Of a stretch of DNA of 64,000 nt, positions 17,916 to 26,449 are shown one piece after another. Source of the stretch: Chryseobacterium indicum (lineage in GTDB: Bacteria; Bacteroidota; Bacteroidia; Flavobacteriales; Weeksellaceae); NCBI RefSeq assembly GCF_021504595.1, contig NZ_JACSGT010000001.1, positions 558,001 to 622,000 on the forward strand, written 5' to 3'. A program made the position numbers and the translations under genes. The stretch's first letter is position 1. Every line of letters begins with the position of its first letter. The notes below the pieces were generated by a model that worked only from the letters and a program-made list of their open reading frames with translations, was not told the origin of the DNA and searched no databases.

Positions 17916-18065
17916 TTAAACTTCAGGGCAGTTGTAGTACACACAAACATTCTGGCAGCAGGATCCTCCCGGACATTCAAAATGGTAATGACATCTCTGA
18001 AGTCCTCCGCCGTTGATTTTTTCCTGCTCCTTTCTGGTGAGCTTTTTCAGGTTTGAATTTTTCAT
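17916..18065 (-). CDS. Bacteriocin-like Cys-rich peptide with GG leader (49 aa)
   Basis: A 49-codon ORF: leader MKNSNLKKLTRKEQEKINGGG, then a core with six cysteines (C25, C31, C36, C37, C41, C46). It sits 17 bp upstream of the related 47-codon gene and likely shares its transcript. Cysteine spacing in the two cores is very similar (C-x5-C-x4-CC-x3-C-x4-C), implying a conserved disulfide or metal scaffold. I infer a secreted peptide; target and activity are unknown. Confidence 0.78.
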   Translation of the reverse strand: MKNSNLKKLTRKEQEKINGGGLQRCHYHFECPGGSCCQNVCVYYNCPEV

Positions 18066-18655
18066 ATTATTTAGATTTAATGTAGGCTAAAAATACAAAA
18101 AAGATTGTATTATTCACTGTTAAATGAAAATAATTTGATTTTAATGTGTTGTTTTACTGATAAATATCTTCTGTATTACCCCATAATAAAAAAGCATCTG
18201 CAATCTGAGAGTGCAAATGCTAAGAAATTTCAATTTAGATAGTTTGAAGAATTGTTCTTAACTAAATTACTAATAATAATTGTAATTATTCACACCGCGA
18301 TGAATTTAAATTGATGAATTTAAATGTTGAGCATAGCAGTTTTTAAATTGGGAGCTTTATTTAGAATGTGTTCAGATTGAGATTATTTTTAATGGAAAGC
18401 AATAATCTGATTTTCCCTTGCTGTTTATTTTAAAATCAATTTAGGATTTCTCAATATATTTTTCCTGATAAATTGAGGTGTATAGGATTAGAATTAAACC
18501 TGAAACAGAATCGTTGAAGTTTTCAAAAGAATAAAAATAAAAGGTTTTTAAAGGCTGTTAATTTTTTTTCATTGGGAAATCCTGAACTTAAGTAAAGTAT
18601 CGCTTATCTTTTGTGGGACTTCGTTGAAATAAAAATTAAGCAGATTTTCCTGTCA
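18066..18655. other. 590-bp intergenic region
   Basis: No convincing gene on either strand. It holds a hairpin with a T-run on the minus strand at 18188-18222 (AGCATTTGC/GCAGATGCT) that looks like a second terminator with no gene before it. It may be the trace of a decayed peptide gene. Confidence 0.4.
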
Positions 18656-19207
18656 TCATAATTCTGATTCAGCGGCGTGTTTCATTTTTTTTAACTGCTT
18701 TACAATTTCTTTTATGGCTCCGTTGGTTCCTATTTTTACGGAGTTTACGGTGGAACCAAGCAGTCTCATGTTCTTTTTATAGGTGTCGTAGTCTGTTTCT
18801 GTAATCAGGTTGCCTTCTGCATCAAAAAGTTTCATGCTTACGACTACCTGATTGGAAAAGACGTATTTTCCTATTCCTACTTTGAAATATTTAACTTTGG
18901 GAACAATGGCAAAATCGGCTTCGTTATTTTTGCAGTAATCCCAAACGGTCTGTTTATCAATGCTGTCGAAAGAAATCTGTGTTTCCGTTCTCAGCATTTT
19001 GTTTTTTCTTTCGCTTAAATTATCAGAAACTGCGCTGAAGAATGCGGTATTGGTAGGTTCTTTAATTTCCTGAATGTCGGGTTCTACTTCAGGATTGAAA
19101 TATAAAACTTTTTTGATCTTGTTCTCACGGTTTTTCTGAGCTTTTAATAAAGAAAAACCTGCAAAAAGAGCTAAAGTAAAGGTGGTAAATGTTATTAATT
19201 TTCTCAT
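18656..19207 (-). CDS. Secreted hypothetical protein (183 aa)
   Basis: Using ATG at 19207 gives MRKLITFTTFTLALFAGFSLLKAQ, a Sec signal peptide. An upstream ATG at 19225 would only lengthen the n-region. The mature part includes DFAIVPKVKYFKVGIGKYVFSN and a VSMKLFDAEGNL strand pattern. It ends KHAAESEL. I assign no function. It is divergent from rpsO. Confidence 0.65.
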   Translation of the reverse strand: MRKLITFTTFTLALFAGFSLLKAQKNRENKIKKVLYFNPEVEPDIQEIKEPTNTAFFSAVSDNLSERKNKMLRTETQISFDSIDKQTVWDYCKNNEADFAIVPKVKYFKVGIGKYVFSNQVVVSMKLFDAEGNLITETDYDTYKKNMRLLGSTVNSVKIGTNGAIKEIVKQLKKMKHAAESEL

Positions 19208-19314
19208 CACTAAATTCGTATGCAAAATTACTGCCTTTTAGTGGGGTAACATAATTTTTTTAAGAAATTTTTAACATTTTTTTCTATCAAAATCAATAAA
19301 TGAAATCAATAATG

Positions 19315-19345
19315 TTGGCAGAATAAAAAAATAGTCGTACTTTTG
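19315..19345 (+). promoter_or_regulatory. rpsO promoter
   Basis: TTG (19315-19317) and TACTTTTG (19338-19345), 20 nt apart, fit the Bacteroidota -33/-7 promoter. The -7 element ends 35 nt before the rpsO ATG. Confidence 0.75.
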
Positions 19346-19380
19346 CACCCGTTACATAATAATCATTAAACAATATTGGA

Positions 19381-19650
19381 ATGTACTTAACAACAGAAAA
19401 AAAGCAGGAAATTTTCGCAAAACACGGAAAATCTGCACAGGACACAGGAAGTGCTGAAGGACAAATTGCACTTTTCACTTTCAGAATTAACCACCTTTCT
19501 GCTCATTTAAAGAGCAATCACAAAGATTACAACACAGAAAGATCTTTGGTGAAACTGGTAGGTAAAAGAAAAAGTTTATTAGATTACCTTAAAAATAAAG
19601 ATATCGCAAGATACAGAGCAATTATTGCTGAATTAGGTTTAAGAAAATAA
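19381..19650 (+). CDS. rpsO: 30S ribosomal protein S15
   Basis: The 89-residue S15 binds 16S rRNA in the small-subunit platform. Recognisable segments are GSAEGQIALFTFRINHLSAHLK, LVKLVGKRKSLLDYLK and IAELGLRK. The order rpsO-pnp is conserved in many bacteria. It has its own promoter and a terminator before pnp. Confidence 0.98.
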   Translation: MYLTTEKKQEIFAKHGKSAQDTGSAEGQIALFTFRINHLSAHLKSNHKDYNTERSLVKLVGKRKSLLDYLKNKDIARYRAIIAELGLRK

Positions 19651-19670
19651 TCTACAAAGATTTTCACATA

Positions 19671-19700
19671 AAAAGCAATCTCGAGAGAGGTTGCTTTTTT
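19671..19700 (+). terminator. rpsO terminator
   Basis: AAAGCAATCTC and GAGGTTGCTTT pair and are followed by T residues. Confidence 0.75.
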
Positions 19701-19804
19701 GTTTTCGTAATCAGAAGTGGTTTTCGGTGCAGAATATATGGAAATTATAGGGCAGATGTGTAAGATTTTACAGGCAAAAATTTAAAAAAATCATTATAAT
19801 ACAT

Positions 19805-19812
19805 TACCTTTG
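19805..19812 (+). promoter_or_regulatory. -7 element of pnp
   Basis: TACCTTTG matches TAnnTTTG 68 nt before the pnp start. No clear -33 TTG is seen. Confidence 0.6.
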
Positions 19813-19880
19813 CAAACGAAAATTTAAAGAGTTTAAATAATAATCGTACTCAATACGGAGTACATGAAGACAATTTTTTT

Positions 19881-22124
19881 ATGAGTATACCTCAAGCGTT
19901 TACAGAAACGATTACTCTTGCAGACGGCAGGGAAATCATTATTGAAACGGGGAAGCTGGCAAAGCAGGCCGACGGATCCGTAGTTGTAAGATGTGGCGGA
20001 ACGATGCTTTTAGCAACGGTGGTAGCCAACAAAGAAGCGAATCCGGGAGTGGATTTTTTACCTTTAACGGTAGATTACAGAGAGAAATTTTATGCAGGAG
20101 GAAGAATTCCTGGAAACTTTTTCCGCAGAGAGGCGAAGCCTTCTGATGATGAAGTTTTAACGATGAGATTGGTGGACAGGGTTTTGCGTCCGTTATTCCC
20201 TGAAGATTTCCACGCGGAAGTACAGGTAATGATCTCATTGATTTCTTATGATAAGGAAGTAATGCCTGAAGCTCTGGCTGGTTTAGCGGCTTCAGCGGCT
20301 ATTGCTATTACAGATATTCCTTTCGGCGGACCGATGTCTGAAGCGAGAGTGGTAAGAATAGACGGAGAACTTGCCGTTAACCCAAGCTATGAAAATCTTC
20401 TGAAGTCTGACATCGATATTATGGTAGGGGCTACAAAGGATTCTATCGTAATGGTGGAAGGTGAGATGAAGGAGATTTCTGAGCAGGAAATGCTGGAAGC
20501 GATCAATTTCGCTCATGCTGAAATTAAAAAGCAGATTGAAGCTCAGGAAAGACTTGCTGAGAAAGTGGGTAAATCTTTCCCTAAGAGAGAGTATTCTCAT
20601 GAAACTCATGACGAGGAAATCCGTGAGAAGGTATGGAAAGAGTGCTATGATAAGGTATATGAAGTAGCAAAAACGCCATCGGCTAAAGAAGAGAGAGGGG
20701 AGAAGTTCAAGGCTGTTCTTGATGAGTTCCTTGCGCAGTATGCAGAGGATGCAGAAGAGCTTGAAAGAGTAACTCCTTTCGTAAAAGTATATTATCACGA
20801 CGTTGAAAAAGAGGCGATGCGCCAGATGATTCTTGAAGAAAATATCCGTTTGGATGGGCGTGATCCTCAAACGATCCGTCCGATCTGGTCTGAGATTGAT
20901 TATCTTCCGGGAGCACACGGTTCTGCAATCTTTACAAGAGGGGAAACTCAGTCGTTAACTGCAGTTACTTTAGGTTCTGTAAAGGATGCGAATATGATCG
21001 ACAGCGTGATTACGCAGCACGACGAAAAATTCTTTTTACATTATAATTTCCCTCCGTTCTCTACGGGTGAAGCAAGACCTTTAAGAGGGACTTCAAGAAG
21101 AGAAGTAGGACACGGAAATCTTGCTCAGAGAGCTTTAACTGCAGTAATCCCTGCAGAAAATCCTTACACGATCAGAATTGTTTCTGATATTTTAGAATCT
21201 AACGGTTCGTCTTCTATGGCAACAGTTTGTGCGGGAACACTGGCATTGATGGATGCGGGTGTACAGATTACAAAACCTGTTTCGGGGATTGCTATGGGAT
21301 TGATTACGGATACAAAATCGGGTAAATTCACGGTACTTTCTGATATCTTAGGGGATGAAGATCACTTAGGGGATATGGACTTTAAAGTAACGGGTACTGC
21401 GGACGGTATTACAGCCTGCCAGATGGATATTAAAATCCAGGGGCTTTCTATGGATATTATGGAAAAGGCTTTGATGCAGGCTAAGGACGGAAGATTGCAT
21501 ATTTTAAATAAGATTACTGAAACAATTGCTGAACCAAGAGCTGACGTTAAACCTCACGCTCCGAAAATGGTGGTAATGGAGATTCCGAAGGAGTTTATCG
21601 GTGCGGTAATCGGACCTGGCGGAAAAATCATTCAACAGATGCAGAAAGATACGGATACGGTTATTGCTATTGAAGAGATTGGAGAAATCGGACGTATTGA
21701 GATTGCAGGTACAGACAGAGAGAAGATCAATGCTGCGGTTGCGAAGATCAATGAGATTACTTTTGTTCCTGTTGTAGGAGAGGTTTATAAAGGGAAAGTG
21801 GTGAAGGTAATGGATTTCGGTGCTTTTGTAGCGATTGCTAAGGGTACTGAAGGTCTTCTTCATATTTCTGAGATCGAATGGTCCCGTTTAGACAAAGTTC
21901 CTTATAATGAAGGTGATGAAGTGGAAGTGAAATTTATGGGGTATGATGACCGTAAGAAAATGAAACTTTCCAGAAAAGTTCTTTTACCAAGACCTCCGAA
22001 GCCTGAAGGGAAACCAAGACCGGAAGGGCAGGGAAGACCTGAAAGACCTAACAGACCGGAAGGACAGAGAAGACCTGAAGGTGAAAAACCTGCGGGAGAT
22101 CAGAATCCTTCGGCTGAAGCTTAA
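19881..22124 (+). CDS. pnp: Polynucleotide phosphorylase
   Basis: A 3'-5' phosphorolytic exoribonuclease of the RNA-decay machinery. The 747-residue protein has two RNase PH domains joined by an alpha-helical linker, a KH domain with [20 protein letters not shown] (GxxG loop), and an S1 domain starting [20 protein letters not shown]. The tail (about 705-747) is rich in Pro, Glu, Gly and Arg ([18 protein letters not shown]), an RG/RP-type extension common in this phylum. Order and length are normal. Confidence 0.98.
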   Translation: MSIPQAFTETITLADGREIIIETGKLAKQADGSVVVRCGGTMLLATVVANKEANPGVDFLPLTVDYREKFYAGGRIPGNFFRREAKPSDDEVLTMRLVDRVLRPLFPEDFHAEVQVMISLISYDKEVMPEALAGLAASAAIAITDIPFGGPMSEARVVRIDGELAVNPSYENLLKSDIDIMVGATKDSIVMVEGEMKEISEQEMLEAINFAHAEIKKQIEAQERLAEKVGKSFPKREYSHETHDEEIREKVWKECYDKVYEVAKTPSAKEERGEKFKAVLDEFLAQYAEDAEELERVTPFVKVYYHDVEKEAMRQMILEENIRLDGRDPQTIRPIWSEIDYLPGAHGSAIFTRGETQSLTAVTLGSVKDANMIDSVITQHDEKFFLHYNFPPFSTGEARPLRGTSRREVGHGNLAQRALTAVIPAENPYTIRIVSDILESNGSSSMATVCAGTLALMDAGVQITKPVSGIAMGLITDTKSGKFTVLSDILGDEDHLGDMDFKVTGTADGITACQMDIKIQGLSMDIMEKALMQAKDGRLHILNKITETIAEPRADVKPHAPKMVVMEIPKEFIGAVIGPGGKIIQQMQKDTDTVIAIEEIGEIGRIEIAGTDREKINAAVAKINEITFVPVVGEVYKGKVVKVMDFGAFVAIAKGTEGLLHISEIEWSRLDKVPYNEGDEVEVKFMGYDDRKKMKLSRKVLLPRPPKPEGKPRPEGQGRPERPNRPEGQRRPEGEKPAGDQNPSAEA

Positions 22125-22149
22125 GATAAATTTGTTATTAACAGATATG

Positions 22150-22178
22150 AAAACCACCGGAATCCGGTGGTTTTTTTA
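22150..22178 (+). terminator. pnp terminator
   Basis: AAACCACCGG-AAT-CCGGTGGTTT hairpin followed by T residues. Confidence 0.85.
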
Positions 22179-22287
22179 TGGGGTTTTGTTATTGGGGACA
22201 GGAGAAATGGGGGGTGAGATTGTTTTGTGGCGGAGGTTTTAAGGGCTGAGATTGAACTCCTCCGGAGTTCTGCTGTTGTATGGATTG

Positions 22288-22320
22288 TTTTTTCTACACA
22301 GATCATGCTCCTACGGATCT
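22288..22320. repeat. Dispersed CTACACAGAT...GCTCC repeat, copy 1
   Basis: TTTCTACACAGATCATGCTCC is shared, with small changes, with copies near 32555, 32736 and 49175. All are intergenic. Confidence 0.5.
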
Positions 22321-22405
22321 TTTTAGGGTAAAGTATGGTTGTGGGGGCAGGATTAAGCTGAGAGGCTGAAAATTATTTTTTACGGGTGGAAGAATATCAC
22401 TTTAG

Positions 22406-22573
22406 GGTGCTCCAATCTAACTTCATGGTGCTTTAATCTAACTTTATGATGCTCTAATCTAACTTTAGGGTGCTCCAATCTAACTTCATGATGCCCCAAT
22501 GTAACTTTATGATGCTTCAATCTAACTTTATGATGCTCCAACATAACTTTCCGGTGCTCCAATGTCATGTGAG
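22406..22573. repeat. 21-bp tandem repeat array A (8 units)
   Basis: Eight consecutive 21-bp units, consensus near GGTGCTCCAATCTAACTTTAT, with a partial unit before them. The 7-codon period keeps all frames open, so a minus-strand ORF of LEHHKVR-type heptads appears, but no promoter or credible start supports it. The units vary by substitutions only; the register is exact. Confidence 0.9.
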
Positions 22574-22918
22574 TTTGATATAAGGGGATTGAAAGTTGAT
22601 TGATCATTCAACTGCTGTATTTTATTAATTGTGCTGGTCTGGGGTTCTGTGTAGGGTTTTCAGATTAAAACTGACTTTGATAGAAATATACTGTAGGTTT
22701 TGGCTGAAGCCTGTTGTTTTCCTGATTTCTAAAATGGGCTGAAGCCCATTCCTATTGATATTGTTGTATTGTTTTTGCTTGGAATTTACATTAATATAGA
22801 TTGCAGGTATTTAAATAAAAAAATATCCTGACTGAATATTCGGTCAGGATGCTTTGATTTAATTATTGGTTGTTGCGGAAAGATTTGTTGTTTTGATTAT
22901 TCATTGTATTGCAGGGGA
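22574..22918. other. Intergenic region with GGCTGAAGCC hairpin repeats
   Basis: No gene seen. It contains GGCTGAAGCC near 22700 and the palindrome ATGGGCTGAAGCCCAT near 22736. The same core (GGCTTCAGCC) occurs near 15393. A hairpin with T-tract near 22832-22850 (ATCCTGACTGAATATTCGGTCAGGAT) probably belongs to the minus-strand gene. Confidence 0.5.
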
Positions 22919-23644
22919 TTATTCCTTCAGTGTGGAGAATTTAATGGCCGATATATTGGCATATTCCGGAGAGGCTGCCCCGTAAAGGCTTTTTACATAT
23001 TTTTTTACATTCTGTACGATGGGGTAGAGTCCGGTTCCTTCTGCATACAGTATTCTGTTTCTTTCAATGAATTTAAGGTTGAGTTCTGCTTCGGCCTGAT
23101 CTACTGCCTGAGTGGTGTTTACCAATGATTGTTTGTAGGTGTTGAGGTTTGTCAGTTTCAGTTCTTCTTCATCCGGTGTGAAGGAAGGAATGGTTTCTAA
23201 CAACTGTACGAGTATCCCGAAGCTTTCTGCCTGCTGGGTGTAAGACTGCCGGGAAGTGGAAATGGTTTTGGGTGCTTCTTTTCCTTCTTCGGGTGCGGCA
23301 GCGGGTTTCTTTTTTGCTCCTTGTATGGTGCGGTTTAAGGATTTTGCCTGATTCAGAGTCCCTTGTGATAAGCCCAGAATTTCTAAACGGTTGGTGATTC
23401 GGGTGCAGTTTGTTTTCAGGTTTTTGAATGCGTCCTGACGTAAGGCGATGGCATTTTTGCTGGCATTGCGTTTTTCCTCTACTTCCGTAAGTTTCGCATT
23501 GGCAGTGGTGTACAGGTTCTGAAGACTATCGATGGTAAGTTCGGGAACCGGTGGATTGTAAAGGGAATAAACGGAGATCTGCTGAATTAATTTTTGAAGG
23601 TTCGCGACATTTTTGGCGTGCCCCACTTCTGATTTTGAAGACAT
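22919..23644 (-). CDS. Helical (coiled-coil) hypothetical protein (241 aa)
   Basis: A charged, helix-rich 241-residue protein without signal peptide or membrane helix. The sequence is dominated by alpha-helical repeats (NAKLTEVEEKRNASKNAIAL, QAVDQAEAELNLKFIERNR) split by a Lys/Pro/Ala linker around residues 110-125. I know no function. Single gene with its own hairpin downstream. Confidence 0.6.
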   Translation of the reverse strand: MSSKSEVGHAKNVANLQKLIQQISVYSLYNPPVPELTIDSLQNLYTTANAKLTEVEEKRNASKNAIALRQDAFKNLKTNCTRITNRLEILGLSQGTLNQAKSLNRTIQGAKKKPAAAPEEGKEAPKTISTSRQSYTQQAESFGILVQLLETIPSFTPDEEELKLTNLNTYKQSLVNTTQAVDQAEAELNLKFIERNRILYAEGTGLYPIVQNVKKYVKSLYGAASPEYANISAIKFSTLKE

Positions 23645-23824
23645 AAATTGTTGTGTTTTTTTTAATTTTTTCCAAATATAAAATTTATTTTGAAACGGAA
23701 ATAGTTTTTATTAAATATTTTATAGTCAGTGTGTTATGTAAAGTTGGGATAGGGAAGTCTGCGGATGGGGTGAGGGGGTTTTAGTTTTTAAAAGTAGAGC
23801 TTGCAAAATCAGTTTTTGAGTTTG

Positions 23825-23870
23825 AAATTATTGCTCAAAGTTGAGAGACTTTGCGCAGCGGGGTGTTGTT
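23825..23870. repeat. Dispersed TTGCTCAAAG...CTTTGCGCAGCG repeat, copy 1
   Basis: TTGCTCAAAGTTGAGAGACTTTGCGCAGCG recurs near 30265-30295, with a partial copy near 30197. Inner parts are inverted repeats (CAAAG...CTTTG). A related long hairpin (CTTCGTGAAGTCT/AGACTTTACGAAG) lies at 24245-24285. Confidence 0.6.
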
Positions 23871-23904
23871 TTCTGTTGTTCATTGAAATCTTTCAGCCTG
23901 TTTT

Positions 23905-24225
23905 TTAGCTGTTTTCCAAATTAAACCTTAAGGCTTCTTTTATTAATTCATTTAAGTCATTCCATTGATTGCATTTTTTTTGATAGAATGGTTCCATCCA
24001 GTCATAATTTTTTATTATGCAAACGCTAAAATATCCTTTAATATCCGATGAAGGATACCATCCAACATCTAATACATTGCCGTTTGTCAATTCAACTTGC
24101 AGCAAATCTTCTTTTAAATCGTCAATATTATTTTCAATGCCCAGCGATATATCTATTGTACTTAAGTCATCGAATACTATTTTGCCTTTATTTCCAATTA
24201 TTTCTTGTATGTTGAATGATTTCAT
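23905..24225 (-). CDS. Hypothetical protein (106 aa)
   Basis: ATG at 24225 (MKSFNIQEIIGNKGKIVFDD) is preferred over one two codons earlier. It is a small soluble protein with alternating strands (QVELTNGNVLDVGWYPSSD), a short C-terminal helix and no recognised domain. It sits between hairpin repeats at the left border of the accessory region, so it may be an orphan immunity- or cargo-type gene. Confidence 0.5.
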   Translation of the reverse strand: MKSFNIQEIIGNKGKIVFDDLSTIDISLGIENNIDDLKEDLLQVELTNGNVLDVGWYPSSDIKGYFSVCIIKNYDWMEPFYQKKCNQWNDLNELIKEALRFNLENS

Positions 24226-24388
24226 TATCAATTAATTTAAACAACTCGCTTCGTGAAGTCTGAAGACTTTACGAAGCGGTGCGAGGGGTTTCAAGATTGA
24301 TTATTTTAAAACCTTAATCCTTTTTAAATACCTATTATATATCGGTTTTAATCCTTTTTTACATTGTATAATTCAAAATCACTCATTA

Positions 24389-26449
24389 CTAAACTAAATC
24401 TTCAATGATTTTCCAAATACCACCATTTTCAATTTTCAAGCTTTCTATATGATCTTGAATATTTTCTTTTAAAACTGCAAAACACAATAAATGTGTTGGT
24501 CTTGAAAATCCTACATACATCATTTTTAGAGTTTCTTTAGCTCTTACATCTTTATTAGGACGATACGTTTGATACTGATTAAACAATGGGTTTGGTAAAA
24601 TCTCTTCTGGCTTTTTTTTAGTTGAAGGTATTACAACTTGAAGTTTTTTAGTTTCATATTCATAATAAAAAGATTCAACATACATTGTGGCACAATGGGT
24701 TTGTCCTTTTACAGAGTGAACAGAAGATAAGTTTATTGGATAGATATCCGTTTCGTTTTCTTCCGTTTCATCATCATCTTCAGATATAAAAGGAAAATCT
24801 TTATTAATGAATTCTCGGGATGCTAAAATTCTTTTGGGAATATATTCTTCTTCATTATACCAATTTAAGCCTATAAAATTTTCTCCTTCAATAAACGTTT
24901 TTATTTCTTCATATGTTTCATTGTAGCTTTCTTTTGTAATAATATTAAAACACCATTTGAAGAGTTTAGCTTTAAAGTTTTCATAACACTCTTCTCCTTG
25001 ATTTATAATGAAACTAAAGAGTTTACTTTTTGTATAATTTTTATTTTCTAATGTTTTAATATTTTCTAAATCTAAAATCCTGATTAAAGCATTTAGAATA
25101 GATTTTCTTATTCCTTCTAAAGTTGGCTTTTCTCTATCAAACAAAAATAAATGCTTTTTCAGACAATCAAAATCTCCTTTTTTTCTCTTCAATTCTTTTG
25201 AAAATCTTGGAAATAATTTTTTTAAACAAATAGCATTTTCGTTATCATTTTCAGTAGTCCAACTTACTATATGAAATCCTTTTTCTAAATTTTTAGATTC
25301 AGAGTGTAAATCATGTTCTTCTATAATTTCTTTAAATTTTGTTTTTAAAGATTCTCCAGTTGTATTATGATCAATTAAAATAAGATGAGGAGGAAGTGTG
25401 GATTCTTCAAATTTCCCAACTACATTGTAATCTGTTGGTCTATTAAGAACAAATTTATCTACAAGATTTGCAATTTTAGGGCTTAATCTCATTGAATTTT
25501 GAATACTTAAATCAGTATAATTTTCGGGATCAACTTCTTGGCGTGTTTTCCAATCACAGTTTTCTTTCACAGAATTGTAAATTGATTGATTTTTGTCACC
25601 AATTCTTTGAATTACTGTTTGAGAGGAATTGTCGAAAAATATATCATCAATAATTTTGATTTGAAAATCTTCTAAATCTTGCATTTCATCAATGAAGACA
25701 TATTTAAATCTTTGCTGTAGAAATTTTTTGATTATTGGAATTTTAGTTAGATAAATCTTTGCGTAAAAATAGCTGTCGTTAAAATTTAAAATCCCATCTG
25801 TTAAAAGTTTTACTTTAATTTTATAAAGATTTTTTTCTATATTGTTTTTTTCTGTTACACTCCAATCAATAGGGTTTTTTGCTCTTCCTCTCGGTCTGGT
25901 GATGACAATTCTTTTTCCAGTATCTAAATCTATAATTTGGTTAGGTGTTTGAGATAATTCAAAATTATATTTCCAAGGAATTTGTGGTGTTCTGTAAATA
26001 TGCTTTAAATGTGTATTTGCACTAAAGCTTTTTAATATAACTTTATCTAAACGATAATTATGATACTCATCGTCAATTGAAGTAATTCTTTGACGATTTT
26101 TGTTTTCATAAAAAGGTATACTTAAAAATTTATTTACAAAAGTTTGTACAGTGCCAATAAAGTTAGGATATTCAAAAAGTTTTGGACAGTGTCCTTTTAA
26201 CTTTTTTTCAATTTCTTCTATTGCTTTGTTGGTGTGAGATAAAATCAATATTCCGGAACCATCTTCAAAAGGTATATTTTGAGCAATGCAATAGAGCTTT
26301 GCTAATAGTGCGGTAGTCTTACCACTTCCAGGAACTGCAAGTAAATCACAGGTTTCTAAATTTCTAATGAAAACTTTTCTTTCATCATTAAAGGTTGCTC
26401 CGTTCAAAAGTATACTTTCCGCTTGCACAATATATTTATCTATTTCCAT
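24389..26449 (-). CDS. UvrD/Rep-type superfamily 1 helicase, Gabija GajB-like (module 1)
   Basis: All key SF1A motifs are present in 686 residues: Walker A AVPGSGKTTA (38-47), motif II YVFIDEMQD (250-258), motif III IQRIGDKNQSIY, motif IV NSMRLSPKIANLVD, motif V LSSVHSVKGQTH and motif VI MMYVGFSRPTHLL. Its start overlaps the OLD-nuclease gene by 14 bp. An OLD nuclease translationally coupled to a UvrD-like helicase is the layout of Gabija, in which GajB assists the GajA nuclease against phage. At 686 residues it is longer than typical GajB, so a Gabija-related variant is possible. Confidence 0.85.
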   Translation of the reverse strand: MEIDKYIVQAESILLNGATFNDERKVFIRNLETCDLLAVPGSGKTTALLAKLYCIAQNIPFEDGSGILILSHTNKAIEEIEKKLKGHCPKLFEYPNFIGTVQTFVNKFLSIPFYENKNRQRITSIDDEYHNYRLDKVILKSFSANTHLKHIYRTPQIPWKYNFELSQTPNQIIDLDTGKRIVITRPRGRAKNPIDWSVTEKNNIEKNLYKIKVKLLTDGILNFNDSYFYAKIYLTKIPIIKKFLQQRFKYVFIDEMQDLEDFQIKIIDDIFFDNSSQTVIQRIGDKNQSIYNSVKENCDWKTRQEVDPENYTDLSIQNSMRLSPKIANLVDKFVLNRPTDYNVVGKFEESTLPPHLILIDHNTTGESLKTKFKEIIEEHDLHSESKNLEKGFHIVSWTTENDNENAICLKKLFPRFSKELKRKKGDFDCLKKHLFLFDREKPTLEGIRKSILNALIRILDLENIKTLENKNYTKSKLFSFIINQGEECYENFKAKLFKWCFNIITKESYNETYEEIKTFIEGENFIGLNWYNEEEYIPKRILASREFINKDFPFISEDDDETEENETDIYPINLSSVHSVKGQTHCATMYVESFYYEYETKKLQVVIPSTKKKPEEILPNPLFNQYQTYRPNKDVRAKETLKMMYVGFSRPTHLLCFAVLKENIQDHIESLKIENGGIWKIIEDLV

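Noticed and set aside
22406..22573. CRISPR array
   Set aside because: The units are contiguous 21-mers without spacers, and no cas gene is in the window.
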